DNA from: Chitinophagaceae bacterium UBA4407
GTDB lineage: Bacteria > Bacteroidota > Bacteroidia > Chitinophagales > Chitinophagaceae
Assembly (NCBI GenBank): GCA_002390845.1
Contig: DGQT01000092.1
Span: 65,819 to 129,818 of the forward strand
Length of the DNA stretch: 64,000 nucleotides
Direction: 5' to 3'
A program made the translations under genes and the position numbers. Shown here piece by piece: positions 44,836 through 53,121 of this stretch; the first letter of the stretch is position 1; each line of letters starts with the position of its first letter. The notes below the pieces were generated by a model. The model had not been told where the DNA came from and searched no databases. It saw only the letters and a list, made by a program, of their open reading frames with translations.

Positions 44836-45004
44836 TTTATGATACCAGCTTTCAGTTACAATGGCATCGCCGGTTGTGTCACTCACTTGTACGTTCGGAA
44901 CAACGGTCGACAGTCGGCGGTCAACAGTAGACTGAAGGTTCTTCAGTAAAAGTGTGCGACGCAACGATGCTAAATGCTTATTCTATGGCCCGGCTCAAAA
45001 AAAA
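44836..45004. repeat. Palindromic intergenic element, mixed cores, with period-7 loop
   Basis: Left arm (44836-44895): TTTATGATACCAGC, ATGGCATCGCCGGTTG, core TGTCACTCACTTGTAC. Right arm (44947-45004): core AGTGTGCGACGC, AACGATGC, outer GGCCCGGCTCAAAAAAAA. The loop has period-7 units (44906-44940) of consensus GTCnnCn, for example GTCGACA and GTCAACA. It lies between divergent genes. The rest of the gap to 45124 shows no motif. Confidence 0.87.
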
Positions 45005-45124
45005 TTCGCTACTCACTTATCCGGCCAATAATTTAAAATTCGTTGTTAAGGCTGCAAAAAATACCCGCCTTCAGTAATATGTTACTGCTGCTTACATTAA
45101 ATTTGAAGATAATAAAAACGATAT

Positions 45125-45502
45125 ATGCCAAACACTACTTCTATAATGGGCCTGCACCTGCACTACAGGCTTTGGATTGCCGAAATGAATTTAGACATTA
45201 ACGTGCTGCGGATTTTTGACGATTACCTGAACGAACTGGCAGCAAAAAGAAATGAGCCTGAAGTTATATCTGGTATTGAAAACTTTAGAAAAAGGTTTAC
45301 TTTTTTAAGAACCGAGATCGATGAACTGAAACATGAAATGCACATGATTAAAATGAATCTTGCTGCTGCATCCAGGGATGGATCGGCTGATAAAGATGCT
45401 GACAGACATTCAAAACTGGAGCAACAATACACTTCGTTCAGGCAAACTTTTAATATATTGAAAAAAGAGTTTGGCGAATTTGAAGCAACCTGGCTGGTGT
45501 AG
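45125..45502 (+). CDS. Conserved-looking helical hypothetical protein
   Basis: 125 residues, no signal peptide, rich in charged residues and predicted almost fully helical. The central part (FRKRFTFLRTEIDELKHEMHMIKMNLA, about 49-76 in two stretches) has heptad spacing for a coiled coil, and so does the C-terminal LEQQYTSFRQTFNILKKEFGEF. I do not recognise the family. It is 78 bases upstream of the MBL-fold gene on the same strand and may be co-transcribed. Confidence 0.8.
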   Translation: MPNTTSIMGLHLHYRLWIAEMNLDINVLRIFDDYLNELAAKRNEPEVISGIENFRKRFTFLRTEIDELKHEMHMIKMNLAAASRDGSADKDADRHSKLEQQYTSFRQTFNILKKEFGEFEATWLV

Positions 45503-45580
45503 CATTTTTTAAGATTATTTCCTGCATCAATTAACGGGTGCAGTATGCCCGTTATCTTCGCTGTAAGTTTATTAAATACC

Positions 45581-46411
45581 ATGTCTCTTTTTATTGCATC
45601 ATTAAATTCGGGCAGCAACGGCAACTGTTACTACATTGGTAACAATAATGAAGCCGTGCTGGTTGATGCCGGGCTCTCTTGCCGCGAAATAGAAAAGCGC
45701 ATGAAGCGCCTGGGGCTGATAATGAATAAGGTAAAAGCCATTTTTGTTTCGCACGAACATAGCGACCATATTTTTGGTATTCCCGTACTTTCTAAAAAAC
45801 ACCAGATCCCGGTTTACATTACACCCCGCACTTTGCAAAGCAGCAGGCTAAGCATTGAAAAGCATTTGATCGTTCCTTTTGCTGCAAGTGTTCCTGTAAA
45901 TATTGGTGCGCTTACGGTTAAGGCCTTTATTAAGTTTCATGATGCAGATGACCCACACAGTTTTAGCGTAACCTGCAATGGCGTAATGGTGGGCATTTTT
46001 ACAGATATCGGCAGAATATGCGAGCCGCTTATTAACCATTTCAGAGAATGCAATGCTGCGTTTCTGGAGGCGAATTATGATGAGCAAATGCTTGCTGCGG
46101 GCGGCTATCCGCGCCATCTTAAAAACCGCATCAGTGGCGGCAACGGGCATTTATCGAACAGTTTGGCTTTGCAGTTATTTAATGCATACAGGCCACCGTT
46201 TATGACGCACCTGTTGTTGTCGCACCTGTCTAAAAACAACAATGAACCACAACTGGTACACAATCTTTTTAAGCAATACTCCGGCAATGTTGAAATTGTG
46301 GTAGCCAGCCGTTACCAGGAAAGCCCCGTGTACGAAATAAAAAATCCAGTTGAAGTAGTTTCGGTTCCACCTTCGCGGCCACAAAAAGCATTACAGCTTT
46401 CAATATTTTAG
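45581..46411 (+). CDS. MBL-fold metallo-hydrolase (YycJ/WalJ-like)
   Basis: 276 residues from the ATG at 45581, where conserved sequence begins (MSLFIASLNSGSNGNCYYIG). The longer frame from 45545 is less likely. The zinc-binding motif SHEHSDH is at about residues 65-71, followed by FTDIGRICE and ANYDEQML (aspartate ligand) and HLLLSHLSKNN (second histidine region). This arrangement matches the YycJ/WalJ group of metallo-beta-lactamase-fold hydrolases, which may act on nucleic acids. It is followed at once by a repeat arm. Confidence 0.92.
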   Translation: MSLFIASLNSGSNGNCYYIGNNNEAVLVDAGLSCREIEKRMKRLGLIMNKVKAIFVSHEHSDHIFGIPVLSKKHQIPVYITPRTLQSSRLSIEKHLIVPFAASVPVNIGALTVKAFIKFHDADDPHSFSVTCNGVMVGIFTDIGRICEPLINHFRECNAAFLEANYDEQMLAAGGYPRHLKNRISGGNGHLSNSLALQLFNAYRPPFMTHLLLSHLSKNNNEPQLVHNLFKQYSGNVEIVVASRYQESPVYEIKNPVEVVSVPPSRPQKALQLSIF

Positions 46412-46417
46412 AAATAC

Positions 46418-46478
46418 ACTTTTTGAGCCAGGCAGTGGAATATGCATGAAGCTTCCGTTGCGTCGCACTCGTGTGCTG
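46418..46478 (+). repeat. Left arm, GCGTCGCACTC variant core, directly after MBL gene
   Basis: CTTTTTGAGCCAGGCAG, ATGCATGAAGCTTCCGTTG, core GCGTCGCACTCGTG. A frame starting at 46446 runs through it, which is why the DUF922 gene start must be moved downstream to 46593. Confidence 0.77.
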
Positions 46479-46592
46479 TGGGAGAGTATTTCAGCTTTAG
46501 GTTGCACTTTTGCAAATGCCCGTCAATGCAGGCTTAACGAAGGCTTAATTGGATACTTTTGGAAAGTAATTGTTATACGCAATAATTCGACC

Positions 46593-47192
46593 ATGTACGA
46601 ACTTCTTAGAAAATTTAAAGTAATAGTATCTTGTATTTGTTTTTGCAATACACTTAATTCTCAACCAGTTCAACCCGACGATGATATACTTTATTGGACT
46701 AAAACCAGTCGTCTGATTTTTTCTGACTTTCAAGGCAAGCCTGGTCAGGAAGATACTACTTTGTATGAAGCATCTCCAAAAATATTGACACATAAACTTG
46801 GATCAATCATAAAAAGCATTGACGTGCATCTTGTAACAGAAAGCGGAAAAACTATATTTACAATATATGCGGGAATGAAAAAAAAATTGTCTTGGATTAA
46901 AGATTATGGTGACACAATATCATTAAAGCATGAACAGGGACACTTTGATATTTGCGAAATATATGCTCGCATTTTTCGACGAGATATAAAAAATGCAAGG
47001 TCACTTTCGGAAGCGAAAGCAATATTTGACAAAGTTTCAACTGACGAAGAATTAGAACAGGACAATTATGACAAGGATAATACTTTTCAATTAGGCGGAA
47101 TAACAAAGGATTGGAGGGAAAAAATTATTAATCGTTTAAAAGAACTTCAACCTTATAGTAATTCAGTTGTGACGCTAGCGATTGACAAATAA
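46593..47192 (+). CDS. Exported DUF922-type putative metalloprotease
   Basis: 199 residues from the ATG at 46593, which opens a signal peptide (VIVSCICFCNTLNSQ). The in-frame region from 46446 is repeat-derived. The motif LKHEQGHFDICEIYAR (HExxH-like, H-E-Q-G-H, about residues 115-119) and the surrounding SDFQGKPG and DNYDKDNTFQ segments fit DUF922 / DUF4157-like secreted zinc-dependent peptidases. The glutamate and two histidines of an HExxH site are intact. The substrate is unknown. Codon use is AT-rich compared with its neighbours, so recent acquisition is possible. Confidence 0.82.
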   Translation: MYELLRKFKVIVSCICFCNTLNSQPVQPDDDILYWTKTSRLIFSDFQGKPGQEDTTLYEASPKILTHKLGSIIKSIDVHLVTESGKTIFTIYAGMKKKLSWIKDYGDTISLKHEQGHFDICEIYARIFRRDIKNARSLSEAKAIFDKVSTDEELEQDNYDKDNTFQLGGITKDWREKIINRLKELQPYSNSVVTLAIDK

Positions 47193-47242
47193 TACTATCG
47201 CCAACAAATAAGTTCTTATCAATTATGCAAAGTCAACGATGA

Positions 47243-47377
47243 AGCCCGTTGTACAAACCGGGCGGTGATGGATACAGTTCAATTGCTGCTAATGTTGTTC
47301 CGCCTTACCAATTTTACTTCACTTCAATCTACGCTTTGGTAAAAGCCCAATCATATTCAGAACGTACAAGTGAGTGA
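47243..47377 (+). pseudogene. Possible coding remnant ending inside a repeat arm
   Basis: A 44-residue open frame without a start codon reads SPLYKPGGDGYSSIAANVV, then PPYQFYFTSIYALVKAQSYS, and terminates at a TGA supplied by the GAGTGACAC arm. The amino-acid composition looks protein-like, but I cannot assign a family. It may be the remains of a gene cut by the arm, or chance. Confidence 0.22.
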
Positions 47378-47418
47378 CACAAGCGGCGATACCATGAAAA
47401 ACATTAGCCCGGTCAATA
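47340..47418 (-). repeat. Right arm with 62-bp direct repeat, left border of higBA
   Basis: TAAAAGCCCAATCATATTC is followed by AGAACGTACAAGTGAGTGAC, the GGCGATACCATGAAAAA middle and outer GCCCGGTCAATAC. The first 62 bases (47340-47401) recur at 48244-48305 with about four mismatches. Confidence 0.82.
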
Positions 47419-47462
47419 CATTTCTCAAGATCCGCTTGTAGCAATACTTTTGTGGGGTGCCG

Positions 47463-47762
47463 TTATGCTACTTTGGAACTGAATGTTTTGATAGATTGAA
47501 TTGATGAGCCTTTGCTGGAAAGCTCTTCTTCAATATCAAAATCGTCTTGCATGCCAAGCCAAAATTTTGCAGAGTTACCAAAATACTTACTAAATCTGAG
47601 AGCAGTATCGGCTGTAATTCGCCGATTACCTTTTATAATTTCAGAAATACGTGTTTGGGGTATTTCAACATCTTTTGCAAGTCGATATGCAGAAATATTT
47701 AAGGGTAGAAGAAACTCTTCAAGAAGTACTTCACCTGGATGTATATTTTTAAGCTTTACCAT
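47463..47762 (-). CDS. higA: HigA-type antitoxin (XRE family)
   Basis: 99 residues from the ATG at 47762. A longer start at 47786 would overlap the toxin gene. The helix-turn-helix is LPLNISAYRLAKDVEIPQTR followed by ISEIIKGNRRITADTALRFS and FWLGMQDDFDIE, the standard HigA pattern, including the N-terminal IHPGEVLLEEFL. It should bind and neutralise the co-encoded toxin and repress their promoter. It follows higB by ~10 bases, the toxin-first gene order typical of higBA. The pair is enclosed by two copies of an intergenic repeat arm. Confidence 0.95.
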   Translation of the reverse strand: MVKLKNIHPGEVLLEEFLLPLNISAYRLAKDVEIPQTRISEIIKGNRRITADTALRFSKYFGNSAKFWLGMQDDFDIEEELSSKGSSIQSIKTFSSKVA

Positions 47763-47772
47763 TTTAGTTTGT

Positions 47773-48054
47773 TTAATGATAGTCAATTATTTCAACTTCA
47801 AAAGCATTTCCTGAATTCCATTTAAAAATTATTCTCCACTGATCATTTATTCTAATACTATAAAAATCTTTCATTTTTCCAGATAATTTTTCAAGTCTAT
47901 TGGAAGGGGGAATTCTTAAGTCCGCAAGATCAACGGAGTTATTAAGCATTCTTAATTTTCTTCTTCCAATGTTTTGAATTTCGATCGGCAGTTTTTTAAC
48001 TCTAATCCCATTCCAAATCTTTTCTGTATCCGAATTGCCGAATGAAATTATCAT
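47773..48054 (-). CDS. higB: HigB-type toxin (RelE/ParE superfamily)
   Basis: 93 residues. The HigB pattern is complete: MIISFGNSDTEKIWNG, RKLRMLNNSVDLADLRIPPSN, RLEKLSGKMKDFYSIRINDQ and WRIIFKWNSGNAFEVEIIDYH. The family cleaves mRNA on the ribosome. The basic residues of the RIND-QWRI region are present, so it looks intact. It is transcribed ahead of higA, presumably from a promoter in 48055-48240. Confidence 0.95.
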   Translation of the reverse strand: MIISFGNSDTEKIWNGIRVKKLPIEIQNIGRRKLRMLNNSVDLADLRIPPSNRLEKLSGKMKDFYSIRINDQWRIIFKWNSGNAFEVEIIDYH

Positions 48055-48243
48055 GCTGTTTCTGTTACTAACGTCAAAAGTAAGTATTTTAAATGAAAAC
48101 GAAAAGGGGCTTGAGTTAAAAAGGTATTATGGTGCCTAACGCGTAAATTGCCGTAACTCATAGTTACAACTAATTGAATATGGAGACAAAAAAATTTGCA
48201 TGCTCGTTTTAAGCAGATGAACATGCTTTATGCCAATGGCTGT

Positions 48244-48324
48244 TAAAAGCCCAATCATATTCCGAACGTACAAGTGAGTGACACAACAGGCGATGCCATG
48301 AAAAATCAAAAGCCTGGTACATAG
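48244..48324 (-). repeat. Right arm with 62-bp direct repeat, right border of higBA
   Basis: Same orientation as 47340-47418, 904 bases away: the shared TAAAAGCCCAATCATATTC, CGAACGTACAAGTGAGTGAC and GGCGATGCCATGAAAAA, then outer AGCCTGGTACATAG. It abuts the stop of the helicase gene at 48329. Confidence 0.82.
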
Positions 48325-48328
48325 ATTT

Positions 48329-51300
48329 CTAACTGAATAAATACTCGATATCTTCTTTGGTAAGGCTCTTTACAAAACCGCTGTCGTCGGTAATAAGATC
48401 GGCGGCGAGAAGGCGTTTCTTTTCCTGTAGTTTTAAAATTTTATCTTCAACGGTGTCCTTGCAGATCATACGGTACGCAAATACATTTTTGGTTTGTCCA
48501 ATGCGGTGTGTACGGTCGATTGCCTGTTGCTCTACGGCGGGGTTCCACCACGGATCTACAATGTACACATAGTCGGCAGCAGTAAGGTTAAGGCCAACGC
48601 CACCAGCCTTTAATGAGATCAGGAACACGCGGCAATTTTCTTCGTTCTGAAAACGCTGTATGGCTTTCTCCCTGTCTGGTGCAGAAGTGCTGCCATCGAA
48701 GTATTCGTAATCAACACCCAGCTCTTCAAGCCTGGCCCTGATGAGCGCCAGCATACCCAGAAACTGGGAGAACACAAGTGCTTTATGGTCGCTGATATTT
48801 TCTGTTATTTCGCGGCCGATCTCTTCCAGTTTTACTGAAACGTTGGGGAACTTTTCTTCGCTTTTCATAATGGCCGGACTATCGCAGATCTGCCTTAGTT
48901 TCATCAAACCCTGAAGTATTGTAAGCTGCGATTTTTGTACGCCCTGTTCTTCAACTACGCCCAATATCTTGTCGCGGTAATCGTTGCGGTAAGCATCATA
49001 AATTTCGCGCTGCTCTTTGCCCATTTCGCAAAACAAAACCATTTCTACTTTCTCGGGAAGATCTTTTGCAACCTGTTCTTTGGTTCGGCGGAGAATGAAC
49101 GGATACAGCAGTTTGCGCAAATGCTCTTTCTGTTCTTTCTCGCCAAATTTATCGATGGGAATAGAAAACTCCTGCTTAAAGAATTCCATGCTGCCCAGCA
49201 TACCGGGATTCAAAAAATTCATTTGGGCATAAATATCAAAAGTGTTGTTTTGAAGCGGCGTACCACTTAAACACAATTTACTTTTTGCTTTAAGCAGCGA
49301 TGCTGCTTTGGTTACTTTGCTTGCCGGATTTTTAATGGCCTGACTTTCATCGAGAATTACATAATCCAAAGGGATATCTACAAACTGTTTTATATCGCTG
49401 CGCAGTGTGCCATAGGTGGTAATGATGACATCGATTTTTTTATCGATCAATGTGTCGTGGTTCCGGGCGCCGCCATGATGAATGTAATAAGTAAGTGTTG
49501 GTGTAAACTTCCTTATTTCATTTTCCCAGTTATACATCAGTGTTGTTGGGCAAACAACCAATGCTTTAAGCTTGCCGTTCTTTTCCCTAAGGTGGTGCAG
49601 GAACGATAATGCCTGTATGGTTTTACCCAAACCCATATCATCGGCAAGTATGCCGCCCCAATGCACTTCATTTAAATAATTGAGCCAGTGAAATCCGGAA
49701 GTTTGATAAGGCCGCAATACAGGTTGCAAATGCATTGGTGCATCTACAGCTTCTATAGAATGATTGTAACGTAGCTTATCATATTTTTCTTCCAACTGTA
49801 CAAACAGTTCTTCTTCATCGCGCTGATCGTACAACTCTTCAATTACACTAAAATGGTACTTGCTGAGTTTAATGTCACCGGTTTTTCCTTCGCCAACTCT
49901 GAAAAGCAATGAATATTTTTTGATCCATTCTTCGGGCAAAATGCCCAATGTGCCATCCTGTAACGGCACATATTGCTGCTTGTTGAGCAAAGCCTTTTTT
50001 ACATCAGCTACAGTTACCTTCTGGTCGCCGAAATGAATATCAATTTTTGCATCGAACCAGTCTGTATTGCTGCTGATTTGTATTCTAGTTGTTGGCCTTG
50101 CGGTGTTAAAGCGAAAGTTTTTCAACGCTTCAAAACCATATACCGGTACATCCATTTCTTTCACTGCATCACTGAACAGGAAGAACCAGTTATTCTTCAA
50201 CACATCACTGCCTTTTAAGGCCAGTGTATTGCCTTCTTCGGGCCGTATAAATTGCGAATGCAGGTTGGCGATCTTGCCAACAAATTCTTTTTCTGCTTCA
50301 ATGTTCCGGTGAATTACCAATAGTTTATCGGCAACCGGCAAGATCACCTTGTCTTTATCTCCGGGCTTTATATCATAACCATTGTAAGTAAAAACAGGTT
50401 GAAACAAAAGGTAGTCTCCGCGTTCTCTCAGGAATATTTTTATTTCAGGTTTGGTATCTTTTATTTCCTCGCGTTTTACATTGGTAAACTGTACGTTGTA
50501 TTCTTTGGAGAGCGGTAATATAAAATCATTCAGTTGCCTTGCCCAGTCTTCTTTAGAGATGGTTAGTTTTCCTGAAGGCATAAACTTTTCAACCAGCAGT
50601 ATATCTTCAGGCTTTTGCCATTGATAAAAACAGTCGTTAAACTTATAAGTAAATGAAGTTTGTATTTCGTTGCCTGCAACGCTGTAATTACCCTCGGGTA
50701 ATTTAACCGAGCAGGTTACTTCGTAAGCGTCATCTGTAAACTTTACGGTAAAATCCGGCGATAAGAATATGGCTGCGCATTTAGCCTGAACCAGGTTGGC
50801 TGTTTGAAATGTTTTATGCGGCGGAAGAAAAAAAACAAAATTGCTTTCAACAATATCCGCGAACATTTTTTTGTATTTCGGTTGCAGGTATTCAGCAATC
50901 AGGTGCCGGGTTTCTTCAGGCAGCTCATCATCGTGCTGCTGAATGATATTTTCCCAAATACCGCTGAAAGGTGAATTGCGGTTAAGGTAACGGTTAACTT
51001 CGCCGGGCAACAGTTTGCGCAATTGTTGCACCAGCATTTTATCGTTCTCATCAAATGGTTCTGTGTTGATGAATTTTGTAAGATCAAGCCGTTCTGTTCT
51101 CCCTGTAAAAGCGGTTATTTCATCATTTATTTCACCTTGTACGGCGTCGGTTTGTATGTAAGGGTATTGATGCGCATTGTAGCTGAACACAACGCCCAGC
51201 TTTAATGCAGGTTTTACAATAACCTCCTCGTCTTCCTGTGTTATAACAACGGTTTCTTCAAACTGCGGCCTGTACGTTACTGGCTGTGGGGGTGCAACGG

Positions 51301-52096
51301 TTACCCTTTTAATGGTGGTATCCAGCACACGTAAAAAGGGTTTACCGTCTTTGTAAGTAAATTCAAACTTGCCTTTTATGTCGTCATCAAGGGAGTAGCC
51401 ATATAAAGCAAGCAGTTTATTTTTTTCTTTATCAAGATTGCGGATCGTATCGAAATAATTGGGGCCGTATTTATTCATTAACTGCAGCAGCACAATAGTC
51501 TTGTGCACGCAAAGCGGATGTGTAGTATCTGTAGCACAGCCGCAGCTTGTATCAAAATTTCTCTCTTCATTTTTCTGCAAAACAACCCTGAACATATTGC
51601 CCTCGTAATCAACATCAGCAACAACCCTTTCATCTTTGGCTTCAAGAATCGTTGCTTTATTACCGCTACGTAAAAAACCTTCCGCCTCAGTGTACGATTG
51701 CGCTGCTGTGAGTAATTTTATCAGCTTCAGCTCCAGTAACTTCATTTTTACCACAGTATGCCGCTGATCGTACTTCAATTGCTTTTCGCCCAGCAGGTTC
51801 TTATCAAGCATTTCCTGCAACTGAAAAAGTGCAGCCGCTTCGTGCCTGCATATTTCCCCCAGGTTGTACGGGCAACCGCAGCGTACCGAAATGGTTTTAG
51901 GGTCGCGGAATTTAGTGATATGAACTTTGTAATAAGTAGCGTAGGCATCGTCGCGTATGCGGAAGATTGCAGTATTCAGCAGATCGTCATGTTCAATCAG
52001 TTCCACATAGCCCGAAGCATAGATTTTCTTTCCGCGGCGTATTACTTCATCGGTGCCGTTGTTATAAATGTGTTTTACTAAATAAGGTAAAGCCAA
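48329..52096 (-). CDS. SNF2 family DEAD/DEAH-box helicase with SWIM zinc finger
   Basis: 1255 residues. The N-terminal SWIM finger is CGCPYNLGEICRHEAA (about 73-88), and a second CxC...CxH-like stretch, CGCATDTTHPLCVH, lies at about 188-201. The SNF2 ATPase is C-terminal: GGILADDMGLGKTIQAL (Walker A, about 810-826), VILDESQAIKNP (DESQ in place of DEAH, about 917), CLSGTPLQNN, and the helicase C domain with FDGSTSAPDREKAIQRF, SLKAGGVGLNLTAADYV and DPWWNPAVEQQAIDRTHRIG. It is an ATP-driven DNA translocase that may remodel nucleoprotein. Paralogues of this architecture are common in Bacteroidota. Confidence 0.96.
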   Translation of the reverse strand: MALPYLVKHIYNNGTDEVIRRGKKIYASGYVELIEHDDLLNTAIFRIRDDAYATYYKVHITKFRDPKTISVRCGCPYNLGEICRHEAAALFQLQEMLDKNLLGEKQLKYDQRHTVVKMKLLELKLIKLLTAAQSYTEAEGFLRSGNKATILEAKDERVVADVDYEGNMFRVVLQKNEERNFDTSCGCATDTTHPLCVHKTIVLLQLMNKYGPNYFDTIRNLDKEKNKLLALYGYSLDDDIKGKFEFTYKDGKPFLRVLDTTIKRVTVAPPQPVTYRPQFEETVVITQEDEEVIVKPALKLGVVFSYNAHQYPYIQTDAVQGEINDEITAFTGRTERLDLTKFINTEPFDENDKMLVQQLRKLLPGEVNRYLNRNSPFSGIWENIIQQHDDELPEETRHLIAEYLQPKYKKMFADIVESNFVFFLPPHKTFQTANLVQAKCAAIFLSPDFTVKFTDDAYEVTCSVKLPEGNYSVAGNEIQTSFTYKFNDCFYQWQKPEDILLVEKFMPSGKLTISKEDWARQLNDFILPLSKEYNVQFTNVKREEIKDTKPEIKIFLRERGDYLLFQPVFTYNGYDIKPGDKDKVILPVADKLLVIHRNIEAEKEFVGKIANLHSQFIRPEEGNTLALKGSDVLKNNWFFLFSDAVKEMDVPVYGFEALKNFRFNTARPTTRIQISSNTDWFDAKIDIHFGDQKVTVADVKKALLNKQQYVPLQDGTLGILPEEWIKKYSLLFRVGEGKTGDIKLSKYHFSVIEELYDQRDEEELFVQLEEKYDKLRYNHSIEAVDAPMHLQPVLRPYQTSGFHWLNYLNEVHWGGILADDMGLGKTIQALSFLHHLREKNGKLKALVVCPTTLMYNWENEIRKFTPTLTYYIHHGGARNHDTLIDKKIDVIITTYGTLRSDIKQFVDIPLDYVILDESQAIKNPASKVTKAASLLKAKSKLCLSGTPLQNNTFDIYAQMNFLNPGMLGSMEFFKQEFSIPIDKFGEKEQKEHLRKLLYPFILRRTKEQVAKDLPEKVEMVLFCEMGKEQREIYDAYRNDYRDKILGVVEEQGVQKSQLTILQGLMKLRQICDSPAIMKSEEKFPNVSVKLEEIGREITENISDHKALVFSQFLGMLALIRARLEELGVDYEYFDGSTSAPDREKAIQRFQNEENCRVFLISLKAGGVGLNLTAADYVYIVDPWWNPAVEQQAIDRTHRIGQTKNVFAYRMICKDTVEDKILKLQEKKRLLAADLITDDSGFVKSLTKEDIEYLFS

Positions 52097-52247
52097 GCCG
52101 TTTCAGATTTATTTGTTTGTGCAGCCTTCCTGAACATTCGGTTGTTTGCCGGTTGAAACAAGGCCAATTTGCAAAAGTAAAGGAATTATGTGCAGCCTGC
52201 GAAACGAAATAAGAAGTTTGTAAATGAAATGTTTGTTAAGGTAAGGG

Positions 52248-52305
52248 TGTACCGGGCAGTGGGAATACTATGAAGCTTTGGTTGTGTCACTCACTTGTAC
52301 GTTCG
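52248..52305 (+). repeat. Left arm, GTGTCACTCAC core
   Basis: GTACCGGGCAGTGG, ACTATGAAGCTTTGGTTG, core TGTCACTCACTTGTACG. It is followed by an octamer inverted repeat (52326-52400). The 52097-52507 gap has no gene. Confidence 0.78.
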
Positions 52306-52325
52306 GAATATTATTGAGCAGAGGA

Positions 52326-52400
52326 GAACCACAAAGACACCAAGGCGCGAAGCCTCACTAAGTATTGGTGCTACTTCGTGTCTTTGTGACTTTGTGGTTC
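52326..52400. repeat. Inverted pair of period-8 arrays (CACAAAG type)
   Basis: CCACAAAG ACACCAAG (52329-52344) plus one more unit on the left, and CTTTGTGA CTTTGTGG (52382-52397) plus one on the right, form a ~27-bp stem with ~22 paired bases. Similar words are common in bacterial intergenic repeats. Confidence 0.75.
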
Positions 52401-52507
52401 AAAAAACTTCTTTTGCCTGCGTGTACTATTGCTTATGAATGATTGTACTTTAGAATATTCTATGAAGCTTTAACAATGCGGTATTTTAAAAGCAAAAATG
52501 TATGCAG

Positions 52508-52969
52508 CTATTGTTTTTTTAAAAATTCATTTACAAGAACATCATTTCCGGAACCATTTTTATAAAGGGTTAAAAAATGAAATGTTGATGTAGCTTCATC
52601 GTAAGCAGCACTTATGCTTTGCCAGGAATTGGCTGTAATAGATGTAAGAATTGTCTCGTTAGCATCTAGAGCTTTTACAGATTGTTTATCACTGTTAAGG
52701 TCAATAATATAGTTCCACCCGGAGGAACCAAGAAGTGCGTAACCGCAAACTAACTCAGTATCGTTGTTTCCTAAAAAGTCTTTCGCCAGGTTTATAGGGG
52801 TTATACGAATAATAATACTGTCTTTTATTTGCCCCGAATAAGTGGTTATTGTTCCTGTTGCATTGTAAGTTCCCGGTAAGGCAATACCAGCATCTACTGA
52901 TACCGAACTTGCTTTTTGGCATCCGCAAAATAAAAGGCCGGAAAAAAATATGGTGAGAAAAAATTTCAT
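52508..52969 (-). CDS. Small lipoprotein of unknown function
   Basis: 153 residues from the ATG at 52969 (an ATG three codons earlier at 52978 is possible). The signal ends at LLFCGC, giving a lipidated cysteine near residue 17. The mature part is beta-rich: GTYNATGTITTYSGQIKDSI, IIRITPIN, LVCGYALLGSSGWNYIID and ATSTFHFLTLYKNGSG. This resembles small Bacteroidota lipoproteins with a lipocalin-like or immunoglobulin-like fold, but I cannot name a family. Confidence 0.75.
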   Translation of the reverse strand: MKFFLTIFFSGLLFCGCQKASSVSVDAGIALPGTYNATGTITTYSGQIKDSIIIRITPINLAKDFLGNNDTELVCGYALLGSSGWNYIIDLNSDKQSVKALDANETILTSITANSWQSISAAYDEATSTFHFLTLYKNGSGNDVLVNEFLKKQ

Positions 52970-53032
52970 AAGCGCCATTTTGATTTTTAAAGTTACGCTT
53001 TTAATGCGACATGAAATAGATTCAGGCTTCGC

Positions 53033-53117
53033 GTAAATGTCGCCATGAAAGGGGAACTGTGAACCGAGCGTGGCAAGAAAAGCTCAATCAGGGTTTCTTA
53101 GCCGGGCCCATAAAATG
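53033..53117. repeat. Partial divergent-class element abutting kinase stop codon
   Basis: GCTTCGCGTAAATGTCGCC, ATGAAAGGGGAACTG, GAACCGAGCGTGGCAAG and outer TAGCCGGGCCCATAAAATG. The left GCCACGC arm seen at 55.2 kb is missing. The end lies a few bases from the stop at 53122. Confidence 0.72.
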
Positions 53118-53121
53118 TATT

